This document shows positions 18,596-26,908 of a DNA stretch of 64,000 nt, one piece after another (the first letter of the stretch is position 1; every line of letters begins with the position of its first letter). Below the pieces are notes generated by a model. The model saw nothing but the letters and a program-made list of their open reading frames with translations, ran no database searches and had not been told where the DNA came from. Source of the DNA: Deltaproteobacteria bacterium (lineage in GTDB: Bacteria > Myxococcota_A > Polyangia > Polyangiales > Ga0077539); the NCBI GenBank assembly GCA_016704445.1, contig JADJAE010000035.1:30410-94409 (forward strand). The letters run 5' to 3'. The position numbers and the translations under genes were made by a program.

Positions 18596-18893
18596 CGGCA
18601 ACGCGCAGCACCTGCGCCCGGGGTGCGCCGGTTGCGCTGCGTGCGAGCCGATCGCGCGCATCTTGTCCGTGCGATCAGCGCGCCAGCGCAGCCGCGGGGG
18701 AGTTCTGCCCTGGCGGGGGGGGGGGGGGGGGGGGGGGGGGGGCGGGGGGGGCCGGGCGGGCCGGCGCGGCGGGGGCGGGCGGGCCCCCCGAAGGGGCTGG
18801 ATGTGGGGTCCAACCCCCCACGACGGTCCACGGCTTGCTCGATCGCGGGTTCCGGGGGGGTTCCCCATTCAGGCAGGACACCGGAGATTGACG
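18596..18893. other. intergenic region with a poly-G tract
   Basis: No gene is visible here. A run of about 31 G begins near 18716, is broken by a C, and continues as a G/C-only patch to about 18790, followed by normal sequence with more G and C runs. It could be a real G-quadruplex-prone tract or a sequencing/assembly artefact. GGAG at 18883-18886 is the ribosome-binding site of the next gene. Confidence 0.7.
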
Positions 18894-20000
18894 ATGCGAT
18901 CAACAGTTCAAGTTTCGGCTCTGGTCACCGCGGCACTGCTGATCGGCTGTGCGGGAGAGACGGGGCCGGCGGGCGCGACGGGGCCGGCGGGCGCAGCGGG
19001 CGCAGCGGGCGCAGCGGGCGCAGCGGGCGCAGCGGGCGCAGCAGGCGCGGCGGGCGCACCGGCGATCGCTCCCCCCACGGACACGAGCTTCGCCTTCGCC
19101 CTCTCCAACAACAACGGAGGCGCTTCGCACCGCGGGGCCAACGTCCTGACGCTCGACTTCGACGGCACCACGGCGTCGTCCTCACGCATCGTGTCGACCC
19201 GGGTCGCTCGACCGCCGCAGATCGACGGCCGGGACGACGGCGTCGCCGCCTGGGGCAACTTCGAGAGCGCGGTCCCGCTCCTCATCGGAACGGGCACCCC
19301 GGGCGTCGCGAGGGCGACGCTGCGGTCTGTCTACGACAGCCAGTACATCTACTTCTTCGCCAGCTGGACGGAGACCACCGACGGATCGCAGACCGTGGGC
19401 GCGAGCACCGCGCGCCGCCAGTACGCGTACAACGGCACCACCTGGTCGCGGAGCGGCGACGAAGACCGGGCGTACCTGATGTTCCCGATCAATGACCCTG
19501 GCTTCGCGACGGGCGGCTGCGTGTCCGGCTGCCATGCGGCGGCGGGGACGGTCCCGGCGGGGATGGCAGCGCCGATGGGCGCCACCTGGGACGTCTGGCA
19601 CTGGAAGGCCGCCCGCACCGCGCCCTCGCAGACCGCCGACGACCAGTGGATCGACGACGGCACCCTCAACGCCAGCCCCAACAACGGCCGCATCGACGAC
19701 GTCGGCATCTCGGCCTACGTCGAGCCCGGCACGGCCACCTTGCCCGGCTCCATGCCCGCGGTCTCCGCGGCAGGCCGCGGGGTCGTCAACGGACCGCTCT
19801 GGGTATGGGACGCGACGCCCTTCAACCCGGCGCTCGCGTGGGCCGCGGGAGACTCGTTCCCCGGGGTGTACTCGCGGCTGCCGTCGGGCTCGCGCGCCGA
19901 CGTGCGAGCGCTCGCGCAGTTCAACGCCACCACCGGCACCTGGACGCTCGAGCTGAAGCGCGCCCGCAACACGGGCAACGCCGACGACGTCGCCTTCTAG
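18894..20000 (+). CDS. ethylbenzene dehydrogenase-like haem-binding lipoprotein with collagen-like linker
   Basis: ATG 18894 gives a lipoprotein signal (VTAALLIGC). It is followed by about 35 residues of Gly-X-Y repeats (G-P-A-G-A-T then repeated G-A-A), a collagen-like linker. The rest resembles the haem-binding domain of the EB_dh family (ethylbenzene dehydrogenase subunit C and relatives): V-A-R-P-P-Q-I-D-G, Y-D-S-Q-Y-I-Y-F-F-A-S-W and W-T-L-E-L-K-R-A-R-N-T-G. An unusually spaced haem motif C-V-S-G-C-H (CX3CH) lies near residue 205, within the domain. It should be a membrane-anchored extracytoplasmic electron-transfer protein. It ends one base before the stop of the convergent gene. Confidence 0.8.
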   Translation: MRSTVQVSALVTAALLIGCAGETGPAGATGPAGAAGAAGAAGAAGAAGAAGAAGAPAIAPPTDTSFAFALSNNNGGASHRGANVLTLDFDGTTASSSRIVSTRVARPPQIDGRDDGVAAWGNFESAVPLLIGTGTPGVARATLRSVYDSQYIYFFASWTETTDGSQTVGASTARRQYAYNGTTWSRSGDEDRAYLMFPINDPGFATGGCVSGCHAAAGTVPAGMAAPMGATWDVWHWKAARTAPSQTADDQWIDDGTLNASPNNGRIDDVGISAYVEPGTATLPGSMPAVSAAGRGVVNGPLWVWDATPFNPALAWAAGDSFPGVYSRLPSGSRADVRALAQFNATTGTWTLELKRARNTGNADDVAF

Positions 20001-20001
20001 G

Positions 20002-21090
20002 CTAGCGCGACGCCGCTACGACCTCGCAGCGATCCACCCACCGCACGTCCTCCGCGCGCACCCTGGCCATCACCGGCGCCGCCCCCGGGATCGGAACCGC
20101 CAGCGTCGCCTGCCCCTCCCACTGAAACACCTGCGAGCACCACTGGCCCGCGGTCGTCCCCCAGCGCGTCCCGTCGCGCCACATCACCCCGCTCCCCGGT
20201 GTGATCTCGCCGTATCCCCGGCGCACGTCCCCGGCGACGCCCCAGCCCGCCGTCGCGACGCCTCCGGGGCTCGACAGGAGATGGGGCGGGGTCTCCTGGC
20301 GCCACCGCACGTCCGCGGCGCGCACCCACCCTCGCACCACGAGCACCTCCCCCGAGTACGAGCGGGAGCGCACCAGGAGCCACGGCCCCCGGCGGTCTTC
20401 GTCGGCGAACACGATGTCGCGCGTCGCCTGCACGCGCACCCTTCTCACGCCGGGCCCATCGGAGGGCGCGGCGAAGACCGTCACCGCCCCGCCTGGCGGG
20501 TGATACCCGCACTCCGAGCCGTCCCCGACGGGCTGACACCGCCCGAGGTTCACCGTCGTGCACCCTCGGGCCCCACCGCTCTCCGTGCAGCGAAAGACCT
20601 CGCGCGCCGTCGTGTGCGGAATCCATCGTGGGTTGGCCCGGTGCACTGGAACAGGCGCCTCCGTCGGCGCGGACGAAGGCGCGTCGAGGGTCAGCGCCCC
20701 ACACGGAACCGACACGCCGCCCACGGTGAGCCCGTCGGGGCTGCGGACTGTTCCGATCACCCACGCGCCGTCGGCCCGCGAGGCGACGAAGGGGAGGCCC
20801 GCGCCGATCCCGACGACGCCGCCGATGCGCTGCGGCGCTCGCAGAAACAGGGTCACGGCCCCGACGGGTGCGGTGCCCTCGAAGGCGATGGGAGCGACGC
20901 CCTCGACGCGCGCCACGGCGCCGCGCAGCACCACGCGCGCCCGCTCTCGCAGCGTGAAGGGACCATCGGCGCCGGGCACCCTCACCGCGCCCACGACGGC
21001 GTCCCCGATGAGCGGACACTGCGCCCGCGCCGAACGCGGGAGGCTCAGGGCAGAGAGCGCGAGGAGGTAGAGCGAGCGGGGGTGCAGCAC
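20002..21090 (-). CDS. secreted hypothetical protein, 362 aa
   Basis: It has a Sec signal peptide (SLYLLALSALSLPRSARA) with likely cleavage after ARA, followed by Q-C-P-L-I-G-D. The mature protein is strand-rich with seven or so Cys and several short repeats of a V-R-A-E/A-D-V-R-W type (G-W-V-R-A-A-D-V-R-W and R-V-R-A-E-D-V-R-W), which suggests two related C-terminal domains, possibly SH3-like. No family is recognised. It converges on the haem-binding lipoprotein gene with a single-base gap. Confidence 0.75.
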   Translation of the reverse strand: MLHPRSLYLLALSALSLPRSARAQCPLIGDAVVGAVRVPGADGPFTLRERARVVLRGAVARVEGVAPIAFEGTAPVGAVTLFLRAPQRIGGVVGIGAGLPFVASRADGAWVIGTVRSPDGLTVGGVSVPCGALTLDAPSSAPTEAPVPVHRANPRWIPHTTAREVFRCTESGGARGCTTVNLGRCQPVGDGSECGYHPPGGAVTVFAAPSDGPGVRRVRVQATRDIVFADEDRRGPWLLVRSRSYSGEVLVVRGWVRAADVRWRQETPPHLLSSPGGVATAGWGVAGDVRRGYGEITPGSGVMWRDGTRWGTTAGQWCSQVFQWEGQATLAVPIPGAAPVMARVRAEDVRWVDRCEVVAASR

Positions 21091-21147
21091 GGCGTTGCCG
21101 GACCGACACCGCAGCGCCGGGAAAGGTTCCGTCAGGAGCTCATCGGG

Positions 21148-21507
21148 CTACGGCTGCAGCGGCGCCATCGAGAAGTCGCCGCCCGGGTAGATGCCGACCT
21201 TGCGGCCGCTCTCGATGCCGAGCAGCCCGCAGTTGCCCTGCGACACGTACACGTTGTTGGTGCCGTCGGTGGTGACGCAGACCGTGCGGTCGGTGATCGC
21301 CCGGATGCTCACCTCACCCGTAGCCGCAGCGAAGTTGTGCCCCGGTCGAGGATCGAAGATCTCCGTGGGCGTGGGCACCGACGGCGGCGCGTCGCAGCCG
21401 AGGCCGAGCGCGCTCGCGAGCAACACCGCGCCCACCGCGGGACGAAGCCCGCCGAGACCCCAAAGCACCGTAGCCCTCGCTGACCGCCGCAACATCGGCG
21501 GGACCAT
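21148..21507 (-). CDS. small lipoprotein, 119 aa
   Basis: Either ATG 21507 or ATG 21495 starts a protein with basic residues, a hydrophobic stretch and the lipobox L-G-L-G-C, so it is probably lipid-anchored. The remaining 80 residues contain two further Cys, in T-V-C-V-T-T-D-G and Q-G-N-C-G-L-L-G, that could form one disulfide. The function is unknown. It lies 57 bases upstream of the secreted 362-aa gene on the same strand and may share its transcript. Confidence 0.65.
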   Translation of the reverse strand: MVPPMLRRSARATVLWGLGGLRPAVGAVLLASALGLGCDAPPSVPTPTEIFDPRPGHNFAAATGEVSIRAITDRTVCVTTDGTNNVYVSQGNCGLLGIESGRKVGIYPGGDFSMAPLQP

Positions 21508-21695
21508 ACGGTGCCGCGCGCGACGGTGTCACCTTGCTCCACCGATGCGTACGCCCGGTCAGCGGTGGGCGACGCTGGCGCGCACACGGCGACATGCATC
21601 GTTGGTGAGCAGGTGCCGTTCATTCGCGCCGCTTCCGTCCGACGCCTTCGAGGCCCATCCTGATGGTCGACCGGGCGGACATCGCCCGGCAGAGC

Positions 21696-21699
21696 GGAG
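21696..21699 (+). promoter_or_regulatory. ribosome-binding site of the pirin gene
   Basis: GGAG lies nine bases before ATG 21709 but abuts the in-frame TTG at 21700, so it supports the ATG as the start. Confidence 0.5.
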
Positions 21700-21708
21700 T
21701 TGAACGAC

Positions 21709-22554
21709 ATGGACAGCGGACTTTCCGGGCTGGTGGACGGAGCTGAGCGGCGCACCGTGCGGCGCACACGCGGCATGGGGCACGGCGGCATCACGCGGCT
21801 GATGAGCCCGTCGGACCTGGGCGAGCTGCTCAAGCCCTTCGTGTTCCTCGATCGCATCGAGCTGCGCGGCGTCGGGCCGATGCAGATGGGCTGGCACCCG
21901 CACTCGGGCATCGCGACGGTGAGCTACCTCTTCGAGGGCGCGGCGAGCTACGAGGAGAGCAACGGCTCGCAGGGGGTCATCCCCGCGGGCGGCGTCGAGT
22001 GGATGCGCGCCGGCGGCGGCGTCTGGCACACCGGCGGGTCCGCCGAGGCGGGCACGCTGCGGGGCTACCAGCTCTGGGTGGCCCTCCCCGCGGCGCTCGA
22101 GAACGGGCCCACGGAGAGCCGCTACCTCTCGCCCTCGGAGGTCCCGACGGTGGGGCCGGCGCGGGTGATCCTCGGCCGCGTGGGCGAGGTGACGAGCCCG
22201 GTGCCGTCGCCGGAGGGCATGACGTACCTGGCCGTGACCCTCGCGGCGGGCGAGCGCTGGACCTACCAGCCCCCGGCCGGGCACACGGTGGCCTTCGCGG
22301 CGGTTCACACGGGCGCGCTCGTGGGCCCGGAGCCCGTCGCGCAGGGAGAGCTCGTCGTGTTCGCCGAGGGCGACGGCGCGCTCCGCTTCGAGGCCGCGGT
22401 CGCCACCGACCTCATCGTGGGATCGGCCGTGAAGCACCCGCACGACCTCGTGCTGGGCCGCTACTCGGTGCACACCTCCCCGGGCGCGCTGCGCCAGGGC
22501 GAGGGCGAGATCGTCCGCCTGGGTCGCGAGCTGCGTGCCCAGGGGCGGCTCTGA
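21709..22554 (+). CDS. pirin family protein
   Basis: The protein (281 aa) has the pirin N-terminal cupin: R-T-R-G-M-G-H near residue 20, then the metal-binding block P-F-V-F-L-D-R and H-P-H-S-G-I-A-T-V-S-Y, with further ligands in the G-V-E-W-M-R-A-G and W-H-T motifs. A second cupin of the C-terminal pirin type runs from about residue 165 (T-Y-L-A-V-T-L-A-A-G). Pirins bind one iron or other metal; some bacterial members have quercetinase activity, others bind partner enzymes. It is cytoplasmic. The 3' end overlaps only upstream extensions of the helicase reading frame, whose preferred start is 86 bases later. Confidence 0.93.
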   Translation: MDSGLSGLVDGAERRTVRRTRGMGHGGITRLMSPSDLGELLKPFVFLDRIELRGVGPMQMGWHPHSGIATVSYLFEGAASYEESNGSQGVIPAGGVEWMRAGGGVWHTGGSAEAGTLRGYQLWVALPAALENGPTESRYLSPSEVPTVGPARVILGRVGEVTSPVPSPEGMTYLAVTLAAGERWTYQPPAGHTVAFAAVHTGALVGPEPVAQGELVVFAEGDGALRFEAAVATDLIVGSAVKHPHDLVLGRYSVHTSPGALRQGEGEIVRLGRELRAQGRL

Positions 22555-22639
22555 CCGTCCCTCCGCGTCGACTGCCGCTCGCCTGGCACCGCTCTCCCCG
22601 CGTGGCCCCCGTTCGCGCTACCTTCCCGGCCCTCTTCCT

Positions 22640-25006
22640 ATGGCCCGCGCACCCTGGCAGCGCTCCCGCGGCGTCGACGCCGTCCTCGACCGGTGGCGTC
22701 ACGACGACGCCATCCGCCGCGACCTCGCCCTCGACCGCACGCTCGACCCCACCGAGCCCGACGCCGTCCCGCTCCCCGCCGACCTCCCCGAGGCCGTGCG
22801 CGCAGGCCTCCGCGCCCGGGGGATCACCTCCCTCTACCGCCACCAGAGCGAGGCCCTCGACCTCGCCCGCGCGGGCCGTCACCTCGTCGTCGCCACGCCC
22901 ACCGCCTCGGGCAAATCCCTCTGCTTCAGCCTGCCGCTCGCCGAGCGCCTCGCCGCCGAGCCCGGCGCCCGGGCCCTCGCCCTGCTCCCCACCAAGGCCC
23001 TCGCCCGCGACCAGGAGCACAGCCTCGGCGCACTCTTCCACGCCTCCGGCCTCGACGCGGTGGTCGCCACCTACGACGGCGACACCAACGCCGACGCCCG
23101 ACGCCGCGCCCGGGAGCGCGCCAACGTGATCATCACCAACCCCGACATGCTCCACGGGGGGATGCTCCCGCACCACGCGAGCTGGTCGCGCTTCTTCTCC
23201 TCGCTGCGCTTCGTCATCGTCGACGAGCTCCACGCCCTCACCGGCGTCTTCGGCTCGCACGTCGCCAACGTCCTCCGTCGGCTCCGTCGCATCGCGCGCT
23301 TCCACGGCAGCGACCCGGTCTTCCTCTGCGCCTCGGCCACGCTCGGCAACCCGGGCGCCCACGCCGCCCGGATGATCGGCGCCCCGGTCGTCACCATCGA
23401 CCGCTCGGGCGCTCCCGTCGGCCCGCGCAACGTCGTCGTCTACAACCCGCCGATCATCAACCCCGAGCTCGGCGTACGGGCGAGCTACACCCGCTCCGCC
23501 GTGCGCCTCGCGGCCGACCTCGTGCGAGCGCAGGTGCCCACCCTCGTCTTCGGCGGATCGCGCCACGCCGTCGAGACCATGCTCCGCTACCTGCGCGACC
23601 GGATGCGCCCCGAGGGCGTCCCCGACGAGGCGCTTCAGGCCTACCGCGGCGGCTACCTCCCGGAGACGCGCCGTCGCATCGAGAAGGGCCTGCGCGACGG
23701 CGACGTGCGCTGCGTGATCGCCACCTCCGCGCTGGAGCTCGGCATCGACCTCGGCGACCTCGACGCGGTCGTCTGCGCGGGCTACCCCGGGACCCTCGCC
23801 GCCCTCTGGCAGCGCTTCGGCCGCGCGGGCCGCCGCGGCGTGTCCTCGCTCGCGCTCCTGGTCACCTCCGCCGCCCCGGTGGACCAGTACCTCGCGCGCG
23901 ACCCGCGGTGGATCCTCGGGGCGCCCATCGAGGAGGCGCGGGTCGACCCCAACAACGTCGAGCTGCTGCTGCAGCACCTGCGCTGCGCCACCTTCGAGCT
24001 GCCCTTCGCCGCGAAGGAGTCCTACGGCGAGCTCTCCGCGGACGCCACCGCCGACGCGCTCGCGGTGCTCGCCGAGGAGGGCTCCATCCACCAGAGCAAC
24101 AGCCGCTGGACCTGGGTCGCCACCGACTACCCCGCCCAGCGGGTCTCGCTGCGCTCCATCAGCGAGGTGCGCGTGGCCGTGATCGAGAAGGACACCCAGC
24201 GCACCCTCGCGGAGCTCGACCACCGCAGCGCCCTGCTCCAGCTCCACGCCCGCGCGATCTACCAGCACGAGGGAGCGCCCTGGCTGGTGGAGTCGCTCGA
24301 CCTGGAAGGGCGGCGCGCGGTGGTGATCCCCTCGCCGCACGACTGGTTCACCGAGGCCATCACCCGCACCCGGCTCGACGTGCTCCACGCCGAGGAGACC
24401 GAAGCCCTGGTGGCGGAGTCCGACGGCCCCACCGCGACGCTGGGCGAGGTGCAGGTCACCACCGAGGTCACGGGGTTTCGCCGGGTGCGCTTCCACACCC
24501 ACGAGCACCTCGGGCAGGACCGCCTCGACCTGCCCCCCTTCGTCATCGAGACCGACGCCTGCTGGATCTCCCTCCCCGCCGACCGCTTCGACGCCGCGTG
24601 CGCCCGCGTGGACGGCGAAGGCGACGTGAGCGGACGCGCCCGGGTGCTCGACGGCCTGCGGGGCCTCGGCCACGCGCTGCGCTCCATCGCCAGCCTCGCG
24701 CTCATGTGCTCCCCGCAGGACCTCGGCACCTCCATCGAGCTGCTCCCCGCGGCCGACGACGACCCCGGGGTGGTGTCGCCGACGCTCTTCCTCTACGACG
24801 CCGCGCCCGGCGGCGTGGGCCTCGCCGAGCGGGCCTTCGAGCGACGCGACGCGCTGCTCTCCCGCGCCCGCTCGCTGGTGCTCGACTGCCCCTGCGCCCA
24901 CGGGTGTCCGGCCTGCGTGAGCCCCGGCCTCGACGACAGCGCCGGCGACCGCAAGCAGATGGCCCTCGCGCTCTTCGACGCGCTGGGCGCCCCTACGCTG
25001 CAGTAG
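22640..25006 (+). CDS. MrfA/Hrq1-like superfamily 2 DNA helicase with C-terminal zinc-binding (DUF1998-type) domain
   Basis: ATG 22640 is preferred; the 35 residues before it look non-coding. Helicase motifs are clear: Q-like R-H-Q-S-E-A-L, Walker A A-T-P-T-A-S-G-K-S-L, motif II V-D-E-L-H, motif III S-A-T, motif IV-VI with T-S-A-L-E-L-G-I-D-L and Q-R-F-G-R-A-G-R-R-G. The C-terminus carries the four-Cys cluster C-P-C-A-H-G-C-P-A-C before P-G-L-D-D, as in DUF1998-containing MrfA (YprA) of Bacillus. MrfA is a 3'-5' helicase acting in mitomycin C repair. Length, 788 aa, fits. A DNA-repair role is the best reading. Confidence 0.92.
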   Translation: MARAPWQRSRGVDAVLDRWRHDDAIRRDLALDRTLDPTEPDAVPLPADLPEAVRAGLRARGITSLYRHQSEALDLARAGRHLVVATPTASGKSLCFSLPLAERLAAEPGARALALLPTKALARDQEHSLGALFHASGLDAVVATYDGDTNADARRRARERANVIITNPDMLHGGMLPHHASWSRFFSSLRFVIVDELHALTGVFGSHVANVLRRLRRIARFHGSDPVFLCASATLGNPGAHAARMIGAPVVTIDRSGAPVGPRNVVVYNPPIINPELGVRASYTRSAVRLAADLVRAQVPTLVFGGSRHAVETMLRYLRDRMRPEGVPDEALQAYRGGYLPETRRRIEKGLRDGDVRCVIATSALELGIDLGDLDAVVCAGYPGTLAALWQRFGRAGRRGVSSLALLVTSAAPVDQYLARDPRWILGAPIEEARVDPNNVELLLQHLRCATFELPFAAKESYGELSADATADALAVLAEEGSIHQSNSRWTWVATDYPAQRVSLRSISEVRVAVIEKDTQRTLAELDHRSALLQLHARAIYQHEGAPWLVESLDLEGRRAVVIPSPHDWFTEAITRTRLDVLHAEETEALVAESDGPTATLGEVQVTTEVTGFRRVRFHTHEHLGQDRLDLPPFVIETDACWISLPADRFDAACARVDGEGDVSGRARVLDGLRGLGHALRSIASLALMCSPQDLGTSIELLPAADDDPGVVSPTLFLYDAAPGGVGLAERAFERRDALLSRARSLVLDCPCAHGCPACVSPGLDDSAGDRKQMALALFDALGAPTLQ

Positions 25007-25045
25007 AAGCTCAGCCCTCGCCGAGCCGCACGATGCGCCGACGCT

Positions 25046-26074
25046 TCACCTCGACCACGCCTTCGGGCGTCGAGGGGGAGCGACACGTCGGCGCTTCGTC
25101 AGGTCGTCGTCCTCCTCCGCCCTCGGCGGGTCGCGCACGATCTCCACCTCGATGGAGGCCGCGGGCACCGCGGGCGACGTCCGCTGCAGCAGGCTCTCCT
25201 CGGTGGCGCCGGGGTGCGTCGCGAGCCGGCGCACCGCGTCCTCTCGGGCCTCCCGCAGCGCGCCCGCGCGGATCTTCAGGTCGACCACCTCGGCGCCCCC
25301 GATGCGCGCGGTCTCCTCCTCGTTGGAGCCCTGGTCGAGCCCGTCGTCGGCCTCGATGACCGAGACCAGCTCGTCGAGCGCGTCGCGGTAGCGCACCCAG
25401 CGCGCGGCGTCGGCCCTGGAGGGGGCGAGGTTGTCGAGCCGCCGCAGGGCGCCGCGCAGGTCGCCCTCCGCGACGTCCTGCTCGGCCTGGGCGAGGGCCT
25501 GGTCGGGGTCCGTCAGCCGGGCGGGCTCCTCCTCGCCCTCGCGGTAGGGCCGGGTGTGCATCGGCTCGAAGAGCAGCGCCCGCAGCGCGTCGGCGCGCCG
25601 CGAGAGCTCGAGCTCGTTGGGCGAGTCGGTGACCATCTCCCGGAGGAGCTCCCACGCCTCGCGGGTGCGGCCGAGGGCGATGAGGGCGTCGACGTCCGCG
25701 CGCCTCGGGTCGCCGTGGAGGTTGGGCAGCGGCAGCAGCAGGTCTTCGATGCGGCTCAGCTTCTCGGCCCACATGGGCTCGTCGGGAAACTCCCGGTTGA
25801 GCAGCCGCAGCGCCACGCAAGCCTCGAGCAGCGCGCCCTCCCTGGCGAGCCCGTCGACGCGCCCGTCGCGGAGGCGCAGCAGCACCTCGCGCCGCCGCAC
25901 GGCGTCCGGGGCCTCGGCGGCGAAGAGCCTGGCCTGCAGGCGCATCGTCTGGGCGGAGGCCTGGTCGTGGGCGCGGATCGCCTCGAGCACCTCGACGCCC
26001 GCGTCGACCTCCCCGGCGTCGGCGAGGAGCGCGACGAGGTCGTCAGTGGTGAATGTTCCTGCGGCGTCGCCCAT
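25046..26074 (-). CDS. TPR-like cytoplasmic protein, probable frameshift at the C-terminus
   Basis: The protein is helical throughout, with TPR-like pairs (E-L-L-R-E-M-V-T-D-S-P-N-E-L-E-L and A-Q-A-E-Q-D-V-A-E-G-D-L-R-G-A-L-R-R-L), and no signal peptide. The start is ATG 26074. The open frame ends at 25046 in a basic, atypical tail. In the alternative frame the sequence continues to a stop at 25011 and reads T-P-E-G-V-V-E-V-K-R-R-R-I-V-R-L-G, which looks like a genuine C-terminus. A one-base error in the C-run near 25076-25080 is therefore likely. Function is unknown; it probably mediates protein contacts. Confidence 0.72.
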   Translation of the reverse strand: MGDAAGTFTTDDLVALLADAGEVDAGVEVLEAIRAHDQASAQTMRLQARLFAAEAPDAVRRREVLLRLRDGRVDGLAREGALLEACVALRLLNREFPDEPMWAEKLSRIEDLLLPLPNLHGDPRRADVDALIALGRTREAWELLREMVTDSPNELELSRRADALRALLFEPMHTRPYREGEEEPARLTDPDQALAQAEQDVAEGDLRGALRRLDNLAPSRADAARWVRYRDALDELVSVIEADDGLDQGSNEEETARIGGAEVVDLKIRAGALREAREDAVRRLATHPGATEESLLQRTSPAVPAASIEVEIVRDPPRAEEDDDLTKRRRVAPPRRPKAWSR

Positions 26075-26157
26075 CGAAGACCCTCCAGCGAAGCGATGTA
26101 TCCGCCGGAGACAATACCCGGGCTCGATCGTTCGCGCGACCGCTCGCCGTCAGCGGC

Positions 26158-26826
26158 TCACTCCCGGTTCGGGCGAAAGAGCTTGAACAGCAGGCCGAGG
26201 TCGCTGAGGGCGATGGCGAGCAGCAGGGTGACGAGGAGCGGAGCCCAGAGGTTGCGCGTCGGCGTGGCCCCGTCGACCAGCAGCCAGGTGTCGTCGCTGA
26301 CCGGCGCGCGCAGCGAGCGGTGGAGGTACTCCCCGACGCCCGCGTACCGCCCGCCGGCCCCGCCGAAGCGGGTGAGCCTCCCCTGGAACTCTCCCCTCGC
26401 CATCGCCTGCGCGCCGTCTTGCGAGACCTGCACGTAGATGGGCGTGCCGTCGCGCCCCGCGATGGGAAACACCAGGTGCTCGCCCGGCCAGAGGAGCCGG
26501 GAGTAGGTGACCGCCCCGGCCATGGAGGGCGAGGCGGTGAGGGTGACGTGGCGGTCGAGCCCGACGCTCGCCGGGTCGGCGCTGCGACCGTCGCCCAGCG
26601 AGACCGCCGAGGTCGGGGCCATGGCGTAGCGGACGTCGTCGATCATCTGCGACGCGAGGAAGAGCGCCGCCACGGGGATCGCCGAGAGCAGCACGGCGAG
26701 GATGCGACGGCGGGCGCGCGGCGGGGCGGAGAGCCCGACGAGCACCTCGTCGAGGGCGTCGGCCTCCCCGGGACGCGGCGGCGCCGGGATGTCGTCAACG
26801 GTGGTCGCGGTGTTCATGGTCGCCAT
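26158..26826 (-). CDS. membrane protein with two TM helices and an extracytoplasmic domain
   Basis: Start ATG 26826 (or 26817) gives a short Pro-rich cytoplasmic segment and a first TM helix (R-R-I-L-A-V-L-L-S-A-I-P-V-A-A-L-F-L-A). About 130 residues of mixed polar sequence follow, then a second TM helix (A-P-L-L-V-T-L-L-L-A-I-A-L) and a basic tail (KLFRPNRE). The middle would lie outside the cytoplasm if the ends are inside. No family is recognised. It sits 83 bases upstream of the TPR-like gene on the same strand. Confidence 0.65.
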   Translation of the reverse strand: MATMNTATTVDDIPAPPRPGEADALDEVLVGLSAPPRARRRILAVLLSAIPVAALFLASQMIDDVRYAMAPTSAVSLGDGRSADPASVGLDRHVTLTASPSMAGAVTYSRLLWPGEHLVFPIAGRDGTPIYVQVSQDGAQAMARGEFQGRLTRFGGAGGRYAGVGEYLHRSLRAPVSDDTWLLVDGATPTRNLWAPLLVTLLLAIALSDLGLLFKLFRPNRE

Positions 26827-26908
26827 CGGCGGGTATGACCTTCGAGGAGCGGAAAGGTTCCGATGAGGGTGATGATACACCCCGGAGCGGCAACGGCGGC
26901 GACCGGGC

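Noticed and set aside
22412..24901. 829-codon minus-strand frame opposite the helicase
   Set aside because: The plus strand carries all helicase motifs and the four-Cys cluster; the opposite frame is Gly/Glu/Arg-rich low complexity.
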